Shown here piece by piece: positions 31,946 through 43,973 of a DNA stretch of 64,000 bases. Below the pieces are notes generated by a model, which saw only the letters and a list, made by a program, of their open reading frames with translations, was not told the origin of the DNA and did no database searches. Each line of letters starts with the position of its first letter. Position 1 is the stretch's first letter. The DNA is from Cryoendolithus antarcticus (lineage: Eukaryota; Ascomycota; Dothideomycetes; Cladosporiales; Cladosporiaceae). Where the stretch lies: positions 124,001 to 188,000 of the forward strand of contig NAJO01000044.1 of NCBI GenBank assembly GCA_002077065.1, written 5' to 3'. The position numbers and the translations under genes were made by a program.

Positions 31946-34832
31946 ATGGAGTCAATGCGGCAGCTCGCTGATATACAGATCAGTGAAGCTAATGCCTCCG
32001 GCAACAGCCAACTGCACATTGGCAACAACATCAACAATTACGCGGCGCAACAATCGCCGGCGCCGGTTCCAGCTTTCTCGACGGTCCCGTTCTTACGAGA
32101 CCAGACCTTCGTCCCTCGGGGCACAATCCTCGACGATGTAGAGAGGATGTTGTCAGCGCCAGCGGGCAGATGTGCGTTGTGTGGACTTGGTGGCGCAGGG
32201 TAAGTATCATCGCGCTGCAGGCTGATGACATCGTCGCTCATGTGGGACCAGTAAATCACAGCTGGCGATAGAGTACTCATTCCAGGAGAGAGACCGCAGC
32301 CCAGACAAGTGGGTATTCTGGGTATATGCAAGTAATGCACAGAGGTTGCAAGTCAGCGTTCGCAACAACCTGAAGCGGCTGAACATCCAAGGTCTTGATG
32401 AGCCTGGAGTTGACGTGCTCGAGATCTTGCAGCGTTGGCTACAGGACGTGCGAAATGGACGATGGCTGCTTGTACTGGACAATGTGGACCATGTGGGCAT
32501 ACTGGAGACGACTCCAGAAGCTGGCGATGTGGGAACCACGCACGACCCTGAAAGCTCGTCGGGAGTCCAACTGCTCGAGAACTTGTCGACATGTAGCCAT
32601 GGATCCATACTCGTGACCACGAGAAGCAAAATGGTTGCCACGAAGGTAGTGGAGTTTGAACGCAGCATCATTGACGTCAAACAAATGCATAACGTGGAGT
32701 CGATACTGCTGATCAAGACAAAGCTCGGCGACAAATGCAGTGACGCTGAGGCCACAGGCCTCGCGAATGCACTGGATCACTTACCACTCGCCATGGCGCA
32801 GGCTGCAGCGTACATCAAGAGAAGGGGACATAGATGTACAGTTCGGCAGTATCTGGAGACGCTCGACAAGAGCGACGAAGCTATGCGCAAAGAGCTGCAA
32901 CGTGACGAGGCAGACCCACGACGACACAAAGAAGGGCGAAACTCTATCTTACTGACTTGGCAGATCTCGTTTGAGCATATCCGTGAAACCAGACCCTCTG
33001 CGGCAGATTTGCTGTCTTTGATGAGCTTCTTCGATCGCCAGACAATACCAGAAGCACTGCTCAAGGATAGAACATTCTCTTTCGACGGCAACGTGCCCGG
33101 CGTAGGGATCACCCGTACTACACATCCCGACAGTAACCCCGACAATACGTACCGGAGTCGTGAGGTTAGCTCTGCGCATAGCGGTAGCGACGACTCAGAT
33201 AGCTCGTCAAGCGACGGATCTAGTGTAGCAGAGAAAGCTTTCGAGAGAGATCTTGATGCCCTTATCGACTACTCCTTCATCTCCATCACTATTGATCCCG
33301 CGATGTTCGAGATGCACAGACTCGTGCAGGTGTCGACGCAAGCCTGGCTCATGCTAAACAAAGCCTTCGACCGTTGGGCCTCGCAATTTGTGGTCAATCT
33401 AAGTGGAGCATTTCCAAATGGGGACTTCGAGACTTGGGCAGTGTGCCGGCAGCTACTCCCGCATGCTGTGCTTGCGCTGGAAACAAAGCTAGGCAATCGT
33501 GCACCGCTCATTCAGCAATCGATCTTGCTCCACGATGCTGGGTGGTTTGCAAGCGAGCAGGGAGACTACACGCTCGCAGTGACCTTCAAAATGGCTAGCT
33601 TGGAGCTACGAAAGGGCTTATACAGCGAAGAACACGAAGAGACGCTTACATCTATGAACAATCTTGCTATAACATACTCGCGTCAAGGGCGGCGGAAGGA
33701 GGCAGAGGAGCTAAATATCAAGGTGCTAGAGACGAGGCGAAGAGTGCTAGGCGAGGAGCACGTAGATACGCTTACATCTATGAACAATCTTGCCTTAACA
33801 TGCTCGCATCAAGGGCGATGGAAGGAGGCAGAGGATCTAGAAGTTAATGTGGTAGAGGCGAGGCGAAGAGTGCTAGGCGAGGAGCACGTAGAGACGCTTA
33901 CATCTATGAACAATCTTGCCTTAACATACTGGTACCAGGGGCGGTGGAAGGAGGCAGAGAAGCTATGGGTCAAGGTTCTAGAGGCGAGGCAGAGAGTGCT
34001 AGGTGAGGAGCACCCAGATACGCTTCAAGCTATGAGTAACCTTGCCTCGACATACTCGGATCAAGGGCGGTGGAAGGAGGCAGAGGAACTACAGCTTAAT
34101 GTACTAGAGGCGAGGCGGAGAGTGTTAGGAGAGGAGCACGTAGATACGCTTACATCTATAAATAATCTTGCCTCGACATACCGGGATCAAGGGCGGTTGA
34201 AGGAGGCAGAGGAGCTGTTAGTTAAGGTGCTAGAAGCGAGGCGGAGAGTGCTAGGTGAGGAGCACGCAGATACGCTTAGATCTATGCACAATCTTGCCTC
34301 GACATACCGGGATCAAGGGCGGTCGAAGGAGGCAGAGGAGCTGTTAGTCAAGGTTCTAGAGGCGAGGCGGAGAGTGCTAGGTACAGAGCATCCGGATACC
34401 TTGGAGTCGGCGTCCAACCTTGCGTGGACCTTGAGAGATCTCGAACAACACGATGCTGCGGTGGATCTGATGGAGCTGGCTGCGGACTTTTCCGCCAAAG
34501 TTCTGGGCGATGAACATCCGGAGACCATCAAACGATTCGAGGATTTGGCCTATATGGCTAAGCAAGACTTGGAGCGGAGCACGGTCCAGGGCTCGGGGCT
34601 TTGGAGCAGATCGAACGAGGAAGACGATGCTGTCGCAGGGGCGACTGAAGACGACGGAGTGGCGGCGCCGGAGAGATCTGGAGGCGCTGACGTTATAGCG
34701 GCTGAACAGAACCGTGTCCCGGAGGTCTGCTTACTAGACCCGGCGACTATTGCCCTCGTACAATCCATGGGCATAACCCGAATCTCTGGACTTTCCGGTT
34801 CTGCTTCACCGACGCAGCGGAGCGAAGAATGA
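31946..34832 (+). CDS. NOD-like receptor: NB-ARC ATPase with TPR array (944 aa, 2 exons)
   Basis: STAND-class signalling ATPase of the kind linked to heterokaryon incompatibility and self/non-self sensing in fungi. Exons are 31946-32199 and 32252-34832; the 52-nt intron splits the P-loop codon. P-loop GLGGAGKSQLA is at about residues 80-90, Walker B WLLVLDNVDHV near 156-166, sensor GSILVTTRSK near 202-211, and the GLPL-like LPLAMAQAAAYI from 262. An acidic Ser/Asp stretch follows. From about residue 511 to 846 are TPR_12-type repeats of 42 residues. The N-terminus is only about 75 residues, with an Asn/Gly-rich GNSQLHIGNNINNY at 19-32, and lacks a recognisable effector domain. The protein may be missing a 5' exon. 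Confidence 0.9.
33654..34409 (+). repeat. Six 126-bp in-frame TPR repeats
   Basis: Unit boundaries fall exactly every 126 bp, at 33654, 33780, 33906, 34032, 34158 and 34284. Degenerate units flank them (about 33528 and 34410). Each codes 42 residues with recurring NNLAxTY, QGRxKEAEEL, VLEARRRVLGEEH. The nucleotide sequences stay very similar, most strikingly units 5 and 6, which points to recent duplication or gene conversion. Confidence 0.95.
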
Positions 34833-36988
34833 TCACCTCACCCCTGCGTTGCGACATCTTGGAGACAGAGACGATTACCATGCTGCTCGAGGTGTTTGAC
34901 ATGTCGAGCTTGCTGCCTGACTACTGCGAACTGTTGGGGTCAGTAACATGCAACGCGGCAAGCTTTGCGACTCGACTCGTCATACAGGCAGCTTATGGTC
35001 CCCTCCACGAGCCCGTCGATGGGTCTGTGGTCGAACTGGCTTAGCGGTCCACATTCTTGGTGCTGAGCGGGACAAGCATGCTGAGGAGGCTATCACTTCA
35101 GCATGCCTCCCGTGAAGGACTGCTTGCACCGACTGCCTTTGCTCAAGGAAGTTCCAAAGAAGCGCAGCGACTCGAAGGGAATCACAAATGCAATATGGGT
35201 GCCGCACCGACTTCCATAACCGTCTCGGCGGTCGGGTCCTCGATCGCTATGCAAGCTCGTGGCTTGAGCTTCGAAGGTGCGGCCGTGTCTTTCCTCGTCG
35301 CTGAAATGCGACAAAGCAGTGGCGCAGGCGCGGCGAATGCGCCGGAGACGAAGGGTGAGAAGGGTGACAGTGGTATTTGGATTCGAGGGACGGGTAGAAG
35401 GGTATGGCCACCTGCATTCTTCACTACGATATCAATGCAGCCCGAATTTGTACTTGCGGGAAGGGCATTGGGTATGGCCCTGCCGTATTCGGGCTGGAGG
35501 TAGGAACAGATAAGCGATTGTCCTCCGTCGATAGTGACGATACACGTAAAGCAGTTGAACCCTACTTTATGTTCGTGTTCTCTGGCTGTGACGCCTGTTC
35601 CAATGGCCGACTCGTGCCGTTTCAAAGCTGCGCTTCAGGCGTCATCTTGATAGAATCAGCTTAAGCGTTTGCCGCAATCGCAAAAAATGACTGTCGGACG
35701 CGGACATTCTCATGTTGGGTCAAGTGTACCCCTGAGAGCAATCTGGCCCGTTCGGAGGTCCGCTCTATGGACCGTGTATATCATCACAACCGACGGTGCC
35801 ACATTAATACCCAGCCCCACAGCCAATGACCATACAGTTCTGCGCCAGGTGCTGCGTCTCGTGGCGAAAGCTCTCTGCCTCGTGCTGCCCGCCTGCGCCT
35901 GCATGCCCGTTGCATGAAGTGTGGCTGGACGAGCTTGAGATGTTCACATGTCAGGAGCAGAGCCTCGGATTCGATCGTGCTTTCACGTGTTAAATGAAGT
36001 GTTGTGCGTGTAGATTTGATGTGGCTGCGTAGTGGAGGGTTAGGAGAGACATGAAGCGGAGAGGAGCAGCGCTTTCCAGAGTCAGGCCGAGATGAGACTA
36101 TTGTATGTGTTTCCACGAAACATGTTACCGAAAGTGACAGACTTGAGTATCAGTACGCATCCTTAACAGTGTTCAGCGCTCGAACAGAGCGATACATCAG
36201 TACTTCCATAGCGGAGTCGAGGCCGAACTCGCCACCCTCACGCAGATGCCGTTATGTTGAGCCTGCAGCGAGCTCGCTACCCAGTGCTTGGCAGTGTTCG
36301 GGTGAAGTAGGGAGCAAATCTAATAGGCAGGTGAAGCTCTCGGTGCTGCGGGCGACCTGCAGATCTGTCCCGGGCCCTGACAGCTCGCAGTGGCAGAAGT
36401 CCCAGCGAAGCGGGAGCAAAGAAGATCGTTGAGGCGGGTGCTGACCTCACTGGACATGTGGTATGATGTGCGAGCGCTGAGTGGGCGAAATTGATAGACG
36501 CTGTATTTATTGCTGAGGCATGATGTATTACGTGCGAACGATTGGAGGCGATCGAAACAGTGGTACGCTATTTGCCAGTCCCTCATCGGTCTGGCCACAT
36601 GTCTGTTAGTGAAATGTGGGCAGAGAGTCCGAGCGTTCAACCCTGATGCGCTAGTTCTCAAAAATTGTGCCAATGCCTGCACCATTCGCCAGCTTCCAAG
36701 CCCTTGACCGCTACAGATCGCTCGCTCCACACCCTAGATTCTCGTTCTGATCTTGAGATCTCTCTTCCTTCTCTACACCAACGATCTGTAACACCATTGG
36801 CCTCACACGGCACGAGTGTTGTGCTTTCTTCCTTTGCGGAGCTCCCACGCCAAGATATAATTTCCAGCTCAACAACAACCCACCAGAAAGGTGTCCACTC
36901 GCTCATAGCGACTGCCTTATCTTGTTGATTCTGAATATCTTTTTCACAGTTGCTGTCTACCGCAGCACAGACACAGCCATCTGCCAAG
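34833..36988. other. Gene-poor stretch, 2.2 kb
   Basis: Largest gap in the window. No intact gene. A minus-strand frame at 35182-35625 contains two short strings typical of short-chain dehydrogenases but in the wrong order (see findings). CT-rich sequence and a possible 5'-leader intron (36891-36949, GTGTCC to CACAG) precede the desaturase. Confidence 0.45.
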
Positions 36989-38463
36989 ATGAGCACGACA
37001 GCTATGCCGCAAAGAGCGGCGTATCAGCGGACGAACACCGTCGATTCGGCTCCCTCGACGGTCTACAATTCGCCGAATGACTCTCCAACTGCATCAGCAT
37101 CGTCGACGTCTCTCTCATCCATGGGCTCCGTTGAGGAGTTCCAGCAGCTCAAGAGCAAGCCTTTGGTCGACACCTACGGCAACGAATTCGTGCTCCCAGA
37201 CTACACAATCAAGGACATAAGAGATGCCATACCGAAGCACTGCTTCGAGCGATCTGGACTTCGTGGGCTTGGCTACGTCGCCCGCGACTTTGCTTCGCTG
37301 GCGACGACTTTCTTCTTGTTCAACAAGTTCTGCACGCCAGAGTACATTCCATCATACCCTCTCAGAGTTGCAGGATGGGCATTATATACTGTCCTCCAGG
37401 GTATGTTCGGCACTGGTGTCTGGATCTTGGCCCATGAGTGCGGTCACCAAGCATTCTCGCCCAGCAAGACGCTGAACGACACTGTTGGATGGGTGCTCCA
37501 CTCCTTCCTCCTCGTACCCTACTTCAGCTGGAAGATCAGCCACAGCAAGCACCACAAGGCAACTGGCAACATGGAGCGCGACATGGTCTTCGTTCCCAAG
37601 ACCCGTGACGACCGTGCCAAGGCATCCAGCTGGTCGACTCACGACATGCATGAGTTGCTTGAGGAGGCACCGATCTACACTGCTGGATTCTTGATCGGCC
37701 AGCAGCTTTTCGGATGGCCGATGTACCTTCTCAAGAACGTGACTGGACACAATAACCACTCCAAGCAGAAGGAGGGTAAGGGTGAGGGCAAGACCAACGG
37801 TGACAACTATGTCAACCACTTCTTGCCTGCCAGCCCGCTATACGAGAAGAAAGACGAGCATTTGATCCTCTTGAGTGATCTCGGCCTTCTCCTGATGGGT
37901 GCGGCTCTGTACTTCGTTGGCTCGACCTATGGCTTCAAGTCTCTTGCGGTTTGGTACTTGATCCCGTACCTCTGGGTCAATCACTGGCTTGGTGAGTTTT
38001 ACATGTCGCAACTATATGTATGAGCTACTTACTAATACATATCGCAGTCGCCATCACCTACCTGCAGCACACCGATCCCTCCCTTCCCCACTACAGCGGC
38101 GCGACCTGGACATTCGCTCGTGGTGCCGCTGCCACGATCGATCGCGAGTTCGGCTTCATCGGCCGCACCCTCATGCACGGCATTGTCGAGACTCACGTCC
38201 TGCACCACTACATCTCCACGATCCCCTTCTACCACGCTGATGAGGCGACCGAGGCTATTAAGCCCGTCATGGGCCGTCACTACCGCAGCGACACCAAGAA
38301 CGGTAGTATCGGTTTCCTGCAGAGCTTGTACAAGAGCGCCAGGTGGTGCCAGTGGGTCGAGCCCAACGAGGGAGCTGAGGGCGAGGGCAAGGATGTCCAC
38401 TTCTTCCGTAACAGGAACGGAAACGGTGTGGCACCTGCCCGCAACCCGGTGAAGAGCCAGTAG
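36989..38463 (+). CDS. FAD2: Delta-12 fatty acid desaturase (472 aa, 2 exons)
   Basis: ER membrane enzyme converting oleoyl to linoleoyl lipids, using cytochrome b5. Exons are 36989-37991 and 38048-38463; the 56-nt intron has a near-perfect TACTAAT branch site. The start is the first ATG; the frame upstream is open but lacks one. Three histidine boxes are present: HECGH (149-153), HSKHH (185-189) and HVLHH (384-388). Hydrophobic segments lie between the boxes. The Ser/Thr-rich N-terminal 60 residues and a Lys/Gly-rich loop (KQKEGKGEGKTNG) are typical of the fungal enzymes. Delta-12 rather than omega-3 is inferred from overall similarity. Confidence 0.93.
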
Positions 38464-39057
38464 ATGGAGCATGACGGACCGGTCGTTCGCAACATGATGG
38501 GAATTTTCAGTTCGGCAATGCTTGGCGGGTGCTGTGTATGCGCTTTGAGCGAGGCGTTTGAGCAGGTCAGTATGTGGCTGCGAATGAAAAATAGCAAGTC
38601 GTAACGGCTTGACCTAAAGATCCATAAACCACAACCGAGAGTTGGGAGCAGTATACACCGTCTGCTTTGGCACCATCACAATAAAGTCGATATCAAATTC
38701 AATTGATGAAAGATCACCTCTCTCTCACATAACTAATCGTGTGCCAACAATGCACAGTCGGCTCAACACGAGATCGAGGGTGCAGAAGTAAAGTCAGAAC
38801 AAGCTGCCTCCGCTCTTGCTGTTTTAATCTGCTGAGATCGCTCCTTCCATGTTGAAAACCATACCTTATCTCAACCTCATGCCTTGCGTCTGGCTCTCTA
38901 CCGCTTCAGTACTAAGGTACATGCAATGCCGTTCGTTCAGAGCATTGCTCAGCGAGTCCTTGGATCTGCCTCTTTTTCCTCCCGAATGAACACCACGCTC
39001 AAATGCAATGTTGAATCATGCCAGCCCCTAGACCTACTCTCACTACAGACGACCACC
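38464..39057. other. Intergenic between convergent genes
   Basis: Shared 3' region of the desaturase and the MetE-like gene. AT-rich in places (38680-38720). Nothing coding seen. Confidence 0.5.
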
Positions 39058-40251
39058 TCACGCCTTCTTCGGCCACAGCTCCTCGGCTACACTCTTCACC
39101 AACCCCAGCTTAGCAAACATCTTCTCCTCCGTCATGCCCTCCGCCCCAACAGCCACACTAGCAAACCCACACTGCGGACTAATCCCAATACTCCCCATCG
39201 CCTCCTCCACACTCCGACCTTGGCCCTTGGCGATGATCTCCGCCGCCTCCTTCACCCTCGAGATAATCGTCGCGCGGTCCTCGAGCTCTGGCTCTTTGGT
39301 CGTCACGACACCGAGCACGACGTTCTTGCCTACGGGCAAGAAGCGCAAGGGCTCGAAGCCACCGGATCGTGGGTTATCGTACTCGAGGTAGAAGGTATCG
39401 TAGTTCAGCGTTTTGAAGAAGCGCGAGGCGATTTTCTCGTACGAGCCTTCGCTGAAGTGCATGCCTTTGCTGAAGTTTCCGCGGCAGACGTGTAGGCCTA
39501 TGTGTAGATCGGAAGGTCGGTCTTTGAGCGTGTCGTTGTGCGCTTGCAGATAAGTTTCGAAGAGCGCGTCTGGGTCTTCTCCGTCTTTCCGCAGTCCGTC
39601 GAGCATCTCGTCGGAGCAGAAGTAGGCTAGCGTTGGGTCATCGATTTGGATGTTCCGTAGCCCGGCGTCGTAGAGGGCCTTGAACTCTTGTCGGTAGGCG
39701 GCTGTGAGGTCTGCGAAGAAGTCTGCGTCGTTGGAATAGGCGTCACTGCTGTAGCACTTCCCTGGCGCGAGGCGGAGGTGGAAGTAACACGGCGGTGGCA
39801 TCGTAAACTTGCACTCGCCGATCTTGTCCTGCGGTACAGAGGCTTTGAGCGTCTCCCAGTTCTCGAGGTATGTGCTCTTCGTCCACTTTATCTTCCCCTC
39901 ACACACCACAGCCATGGGGTAATTCTTCCCCGCTTTCTTCAGCGCTGCGATCGGCGGCGCGGAGAGTCTGGCCATATCCCAGGGCACGTTCTGGATCTCT
40001 CGCATTCCCTCAAGGTTCTCGAAGAAGCCGGAGAAATAGTATTTGCGGTCAAACTCGCCGTTTGTGAGGGCGCGGACGTTGTGCTTGATTTGTGCGGAGA
40101 CGATGTCTTTGATTGCTGTTGTTTGAGCATCTTTGAGGTCTGAGGAGGAGATCTTGCCGGCGGAGAAGGATTCTTGGGCTTCTGAGACGGAGGAAGGGCG
40201 GATGAGGGAGCCGATGTGGTCGGCGTGGAAGGGGAGGGTTGAAGGAGCCAT
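39058..40251 (-). CDS. MetE-like protein, cobalamin-independent methionine synthase C-terminal domain (397 aa)
   Basis: TIM-barrel protein matching only the catalytic half of cobalamin-independent methionine synthase (about 750 residues), like the bacterial YxjG/YxjH group. Zinc-ligand pattern is retained: His and Cys in GLHVCRGN, Glu in the FYLEYDNPRSGGFEPL strand, and Cys in ISPQCGF. The opening HADHIGSLIRP matches the family. The start is the first ATG at 40251; upstream frame is open without function. Methyl transfer to a homocysteine-like thiol is probable, but the real substrate in fungi is not clear. Confidence 0.88.
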   Translation of the reverse strand: MAPSTLPFHADHIGSLIRPSSVSEAQESFSAGKISSSDLKDAQTTAIKDIVSAQIKHNVRALTNGEFDRKYYFSGFFENLEGMREIQNVPWDMARLSAPPIAALKKAGKNYPMAVVCEGKIKWTKSTYLENWETLKASVPQDKIGECKFTMPPPCYFHLRLAPGKCYSSDAYSNDADFFADLTAAYRQEFKALYDAGLRNIQIDDPTLAYFCSDEMLDGLRKDGEDPDALFETYLQAHNDTLKDRPSDLHIGLHVCRGNFSKGMHFSEGSYEKIASRFFKTLNYDTFYLEYDNPRSGGFEPLRFLPVGKNVVLGVVTTKEPELEDRATIISRVKEAAEIIAKGQGRSVEEAMGSIGISPQCGFASVAVGAEGMTEEKMFAKLGLVKSVAEELWPKKA

Positions 40252-41033
40252 GGTTGCGTTTGACTGGCTTGTATCTGATGAAAGGTTGAAGGATATTCTT
40301 CCCAATTGACGATGCGAACTGATGAGTAGAGGGACAGTTGACGGAAAGGTTGGACGACAAGATGAACAGAGCAATACGTTACCACTCGCGGACGCGTCTA
40401 CCAGTAGCTAGCTCGCCTAGCACGTCGAAATCTGCAAGCCATTGCACTCGGCAAGTTGGCGATCAACTGCCGCGATGGATGATGTTGGATGTTTCGGGCG
40501 TTTGTCAATAATTTTCGGCGCTCGACCCCTCCACGCCCCTCTCTCGTGTCAGTGACGTACAATTGCTTGGCGATGCCATGCTACAAGCTATTATTAACAC
40601 AGTACAGTCTCACAGGAGGACTTTGTAGAAGATTGATGAATCAGCGCTGCTGGAAAATATCTGGTTGAGTCGCTATATATCTTGCACCTATACTGCATAA
40701 AACGCGCGTCAACTTTCCTCTGCAATGGCCTTCTGATGCAATGGGATATTAATACTGCGTTCTCGCACAGGACGAAGGGCAGCCTTTGAGACACCGTTCG
40801 ATGAGTCGCGATTACCGTTGCTGGCAGCGCGGAGTACGTAATCATGGGATTCTTGCTCTCGTCGTTGCATAGTGGTAAGTCGTCACGGCATATCTCTCAT
40901 CGCTCGGGCCCATAACCTGCCGTCTCCCTCTTTGTTGGATAGGCCATGCACCGGATTGTCGAAGCACAATGCGCTCGAAAGCATCAACAAGCTGTGCAAT
41001 GATGGTCTCTCCTCAGGAGAGGCCTACGACTTG
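40252..41033. other. Intergenic, 0.8 kb
   Basis: Promoter of the MetE-like gene and 3' end of the next gene. Nothing else recognised. Confidence 0.45.
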
Positions 41034-43300
41034 CTAGGTGCGTCGCTGCGCGGTCGCGTACTCGCTCTGACCCTGGCGCGAGAACATCTGCTTCAAGGTC
41101 TGCTGCTGTAGCGTTCGTGCTTGAGTACGGGCTGGTGCTGGCCTTTTGAGCTCTTGAGCTGCAGACAGCCCAGTGGAAGCGGTCGTGCAAGACGGCGGCT
41201 GCAAGTTGGGCGCCTCGGGAGCTGTTGACTCAGGCACCGTGGGTTGACCGGTTAGTGACGCCTCGGAGGCACGCTGGGTACCAGGAACTTCCTCATCGAG
41301 TCGTTGTAATGCGGGTGCTTGTGGCGGACTATCTTGACCTGATAGCCCAGCACGTGCTGGTGCATCGATGGATTGATAACTATGTTGACTCTGGCCGTCA
41401 CCACTGCTTAATCTTGCACTATGGCCGCGCCCACGATGCGGTTCCGCGGAAGCGTTCGAATTATCAGCAGATCTGGACAACCAGCTCAAGAGATGCCCAG
41501 CAGGCACCCATGCCCAATCGAAGTACGTGACCTTGCTGTCTTCAAACCGTCCTGACTCTTGTTTGTCCGCGCTGAAGTCCTGATCGGTCTCAAATCCAAG
41601 GAGGAAAATACCCAAGGGTAGTAGCAACTGGACCAAGATCATCTGCACAAATCCGAGATTGTGATATCCTTTCGGAAGCTGAAATGCGAACAACTTGCAC
41701 GACTTACTGCCTCGGAATGCTGGCGGCAGAGTTTCCTCATAAATGTCGAGCCTGTCACTGCCAGCTCCGCTTGCGATATCGAATGCATCGTATTGCATGC
41801 GTGCAAGGGACGTCTGGAATATAGCTTCACTCTCCACGGCCCATTGAGGAGGACTCTCCGACAAAGGCAGAGACACGTCGCCTCGAATGCGAGATTGAGC
41901 GTCCAGTGCAGACGCACCACGCGCAAAAATGCTATCGTATGAGGTGGACTTGTTCATCGCGTATCTCGTGAACACATGCGGCATATCGATGTCGTTGTCC
42001 GCAACACTCGGGTGAGCACACTTCCCTTCCCGTGTGCAGAGTTCGATCCAGTCTATGCATGCTAGAGGTCGAGCCCGACTGTCGTAGTTTGCATACAGAC
42101 CATCAGGTCGCCGAGTTTGCGCCGGGAAGATCGAATCATCCGAGGCCTTCTGATAGAATAGTCGGCAAGAATTGACGAACATGATGGTGAGGGCATGAGG
42201 ATTGAACTTCGTGGTGAAGCCTTTTCGGATAGCAAGCTCCGCACGAGGATGCCAATAATTCTGCTCCCAGGACTTGCCGTACTCATGCGCGTATGTACTT
42301 AATGAGGATCCATGTTAGGGATGGTACCGATCCATGGGCTGTACGCTGCTCACTCACCTCATCGTGTACGACCGGACGTCGAAGTCGAAGGGATCGCCGA
42401 ACTGGCGAAACGTGTACTCTGTCTCGTTGTGGTCGCCTTTGGGGCCCAGGTAGTATTCCCACGCGCCAATACTCGAGTCGTTGGAAGGTTTCTGAACAAA
42501 GCCAGCATTGATGTTGAGTGGGACACACATCGTAGTGCGATTGAGCATGGGCGTACGGTCAGCGTTGATACCTAGCAACTTTGCATCAACCAGTCCAGTA
42601 GTGAATATCCTGGCAGTACGCTCGCTGCCTTCGCAATACTTTCCCTCCACGAAAGGACATGGCTGGTTCACGAGTATTTCGAGCGTGCCAATATGAGGCT
42701 CTTTGAAGACTCGACACTGGTTGGGGCCATCAGCAGTGCGAGATCCGTAGCAGTCTCGCGCATACTGTCGAGCCCGGGCCTCCTTTGATCCCTGCTCAAG
42801 TGCATCTTCATTGAGCACGTTGTCATTGGCATCGGTTCGAAGCCCCCAGTATCCGCAGGTCAACGCGTTAGACAGCGCTATCTCGCCCGCGGTGTTCCTC
42901 GAAGCGCGGTCAGTCGCAAGAGCCCACGTCCCACCGAGCACAAGCACCGACACCAGCCAGATCAGCGCCCTCCAAACGCGCCTGCGAAATGGCTGCTTGC
43001 GTTTGGGAAGGAGTGGTGTTTCCTCAGTCACCTCTACTCCCTTCGGAGCTTTGGGGTCGAACCAAAAAAGAGTGAAGGCGACAATGTGAGCCAGAATCAC
43101 CTGTAAGCTTGGGAGAGCAAGTGCGTACAGCACGACTGCAATCGAATTGATCCATTCACTCTCATACTCGCTCACGGTTAATTTCCACACGCCTATGAGA
43201 AGTCAGTATATACTCGAGGATGCTCTGGTGCCCTGTTGTGCAAACCTTCAAAGTGATCTGTCCAGACTCGTCCAGTGCGGACCGGGAGTAAGCTATCCAT
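41034..43300 (-). CDS. Unknown multi-pass membrane protein (717 aa, 3 exons)
   Basis: Reconstructed from exons 43300-43246, 43192-42358 and 42297-41034; introns are 53 and 60 nt. The first exon supplies MDSLLPVRTGRVWTDHFEG, giving the only in-frame ATG. The second intron ends in AAG, a weaker acceptor, but is the join that keeps frame. Membrane segments: two near residues 30-60, one at about 95-110, and one late (VQMILVQLLLPLGIFLLGF). Between them lies a long domain with many cysteines and NxS/T sites (CPFVEGKYCEG, NRTTMCVPL), so probably extracytoplasmic. The C-terminal 150 residues are Ser/Pro/Gln-rich and cytosolic-looking. I do not recognise the family. Confidence 0.8.
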
Positions 43301-43580
43301 AGCATCGGGTTGTATGCATTGCCTCGTCGACCAAATGGGTGGTCAAGGTTTAGATCATAAGCTATTTACTTGCCAAAGCAGTAATGCGAAGGGCAGGATT
43401 CCGTATGCAGGCTACCGCAAGACGGCCTCGCGCGTCTGCAACAACGCTGAGATTGGTCCATGCAGGTGCACAACTGATTGGGCGCTCGCTTCGCTTATCG
43501 TCGCAACATCGGCCAGCGCCCTTTGTATAAGGTGTCGAGCCGAATACAAAGACAGAGTGATATCTTACTTTGCTGCGGCA

Positions 43581-43973
43581 ATGGCATCTCAAGTGACTGC
43601 TCCTCGAGTCCGCCACCCCTGGACCACTCCGCGCGAACACGATGGACTAGCCGAACTTCCTGATGCCTTTACAACGGGGTATTTCCAGAGAGGACAGGGT
43701 TTGACAACGGCGTCAAGAGTTGGCATCCAGGAGGATTCGAATAAACACAGACAAAGATTGATCGACGATCGACGAGATCCTCGCAAGGACCCGCCTTCAC
43801 GAGATAGAATTGCGGCCGGCTGGAGCTATAGTCACAGCTCTGCTGTCAGCCCATCGCACAGAGATTCTCTATCTCCTGGATTAGGTACGTCCAAATACCC
43901 CACGAAACTCAAGATCAAGTCAGGGTGCGCAGGCTGCAATGACGGCCCGTATGTCATGCATTGTTCGTGCTGA
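43581..43973 (+). CDS. Possible small gene (130 aa), weak
   Basis: ATG frame divergent from the 717-residue membrane gene. It is hydrophilic, rich in Arg, Asp and Ser, and ends CAGCNDGPYVMHCSC. There is no homology I recognise. A GTACGT donor-like site near 43886 hints that it may be spliced. It may equally be a chance frame. Confidence 0.3.
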   Translation: MASQVTAPRVRHPWTTPREHDGLAELPDAFTTGYFQRGQGLTTASRVGIQEDSNKHRQRLIDDRRDPRKDPPSRDRIAAGWSYSHSSAVSPSHRDSLSPGLGTSKYPTKLKIKSGCAGCNDGPYVMHCSC

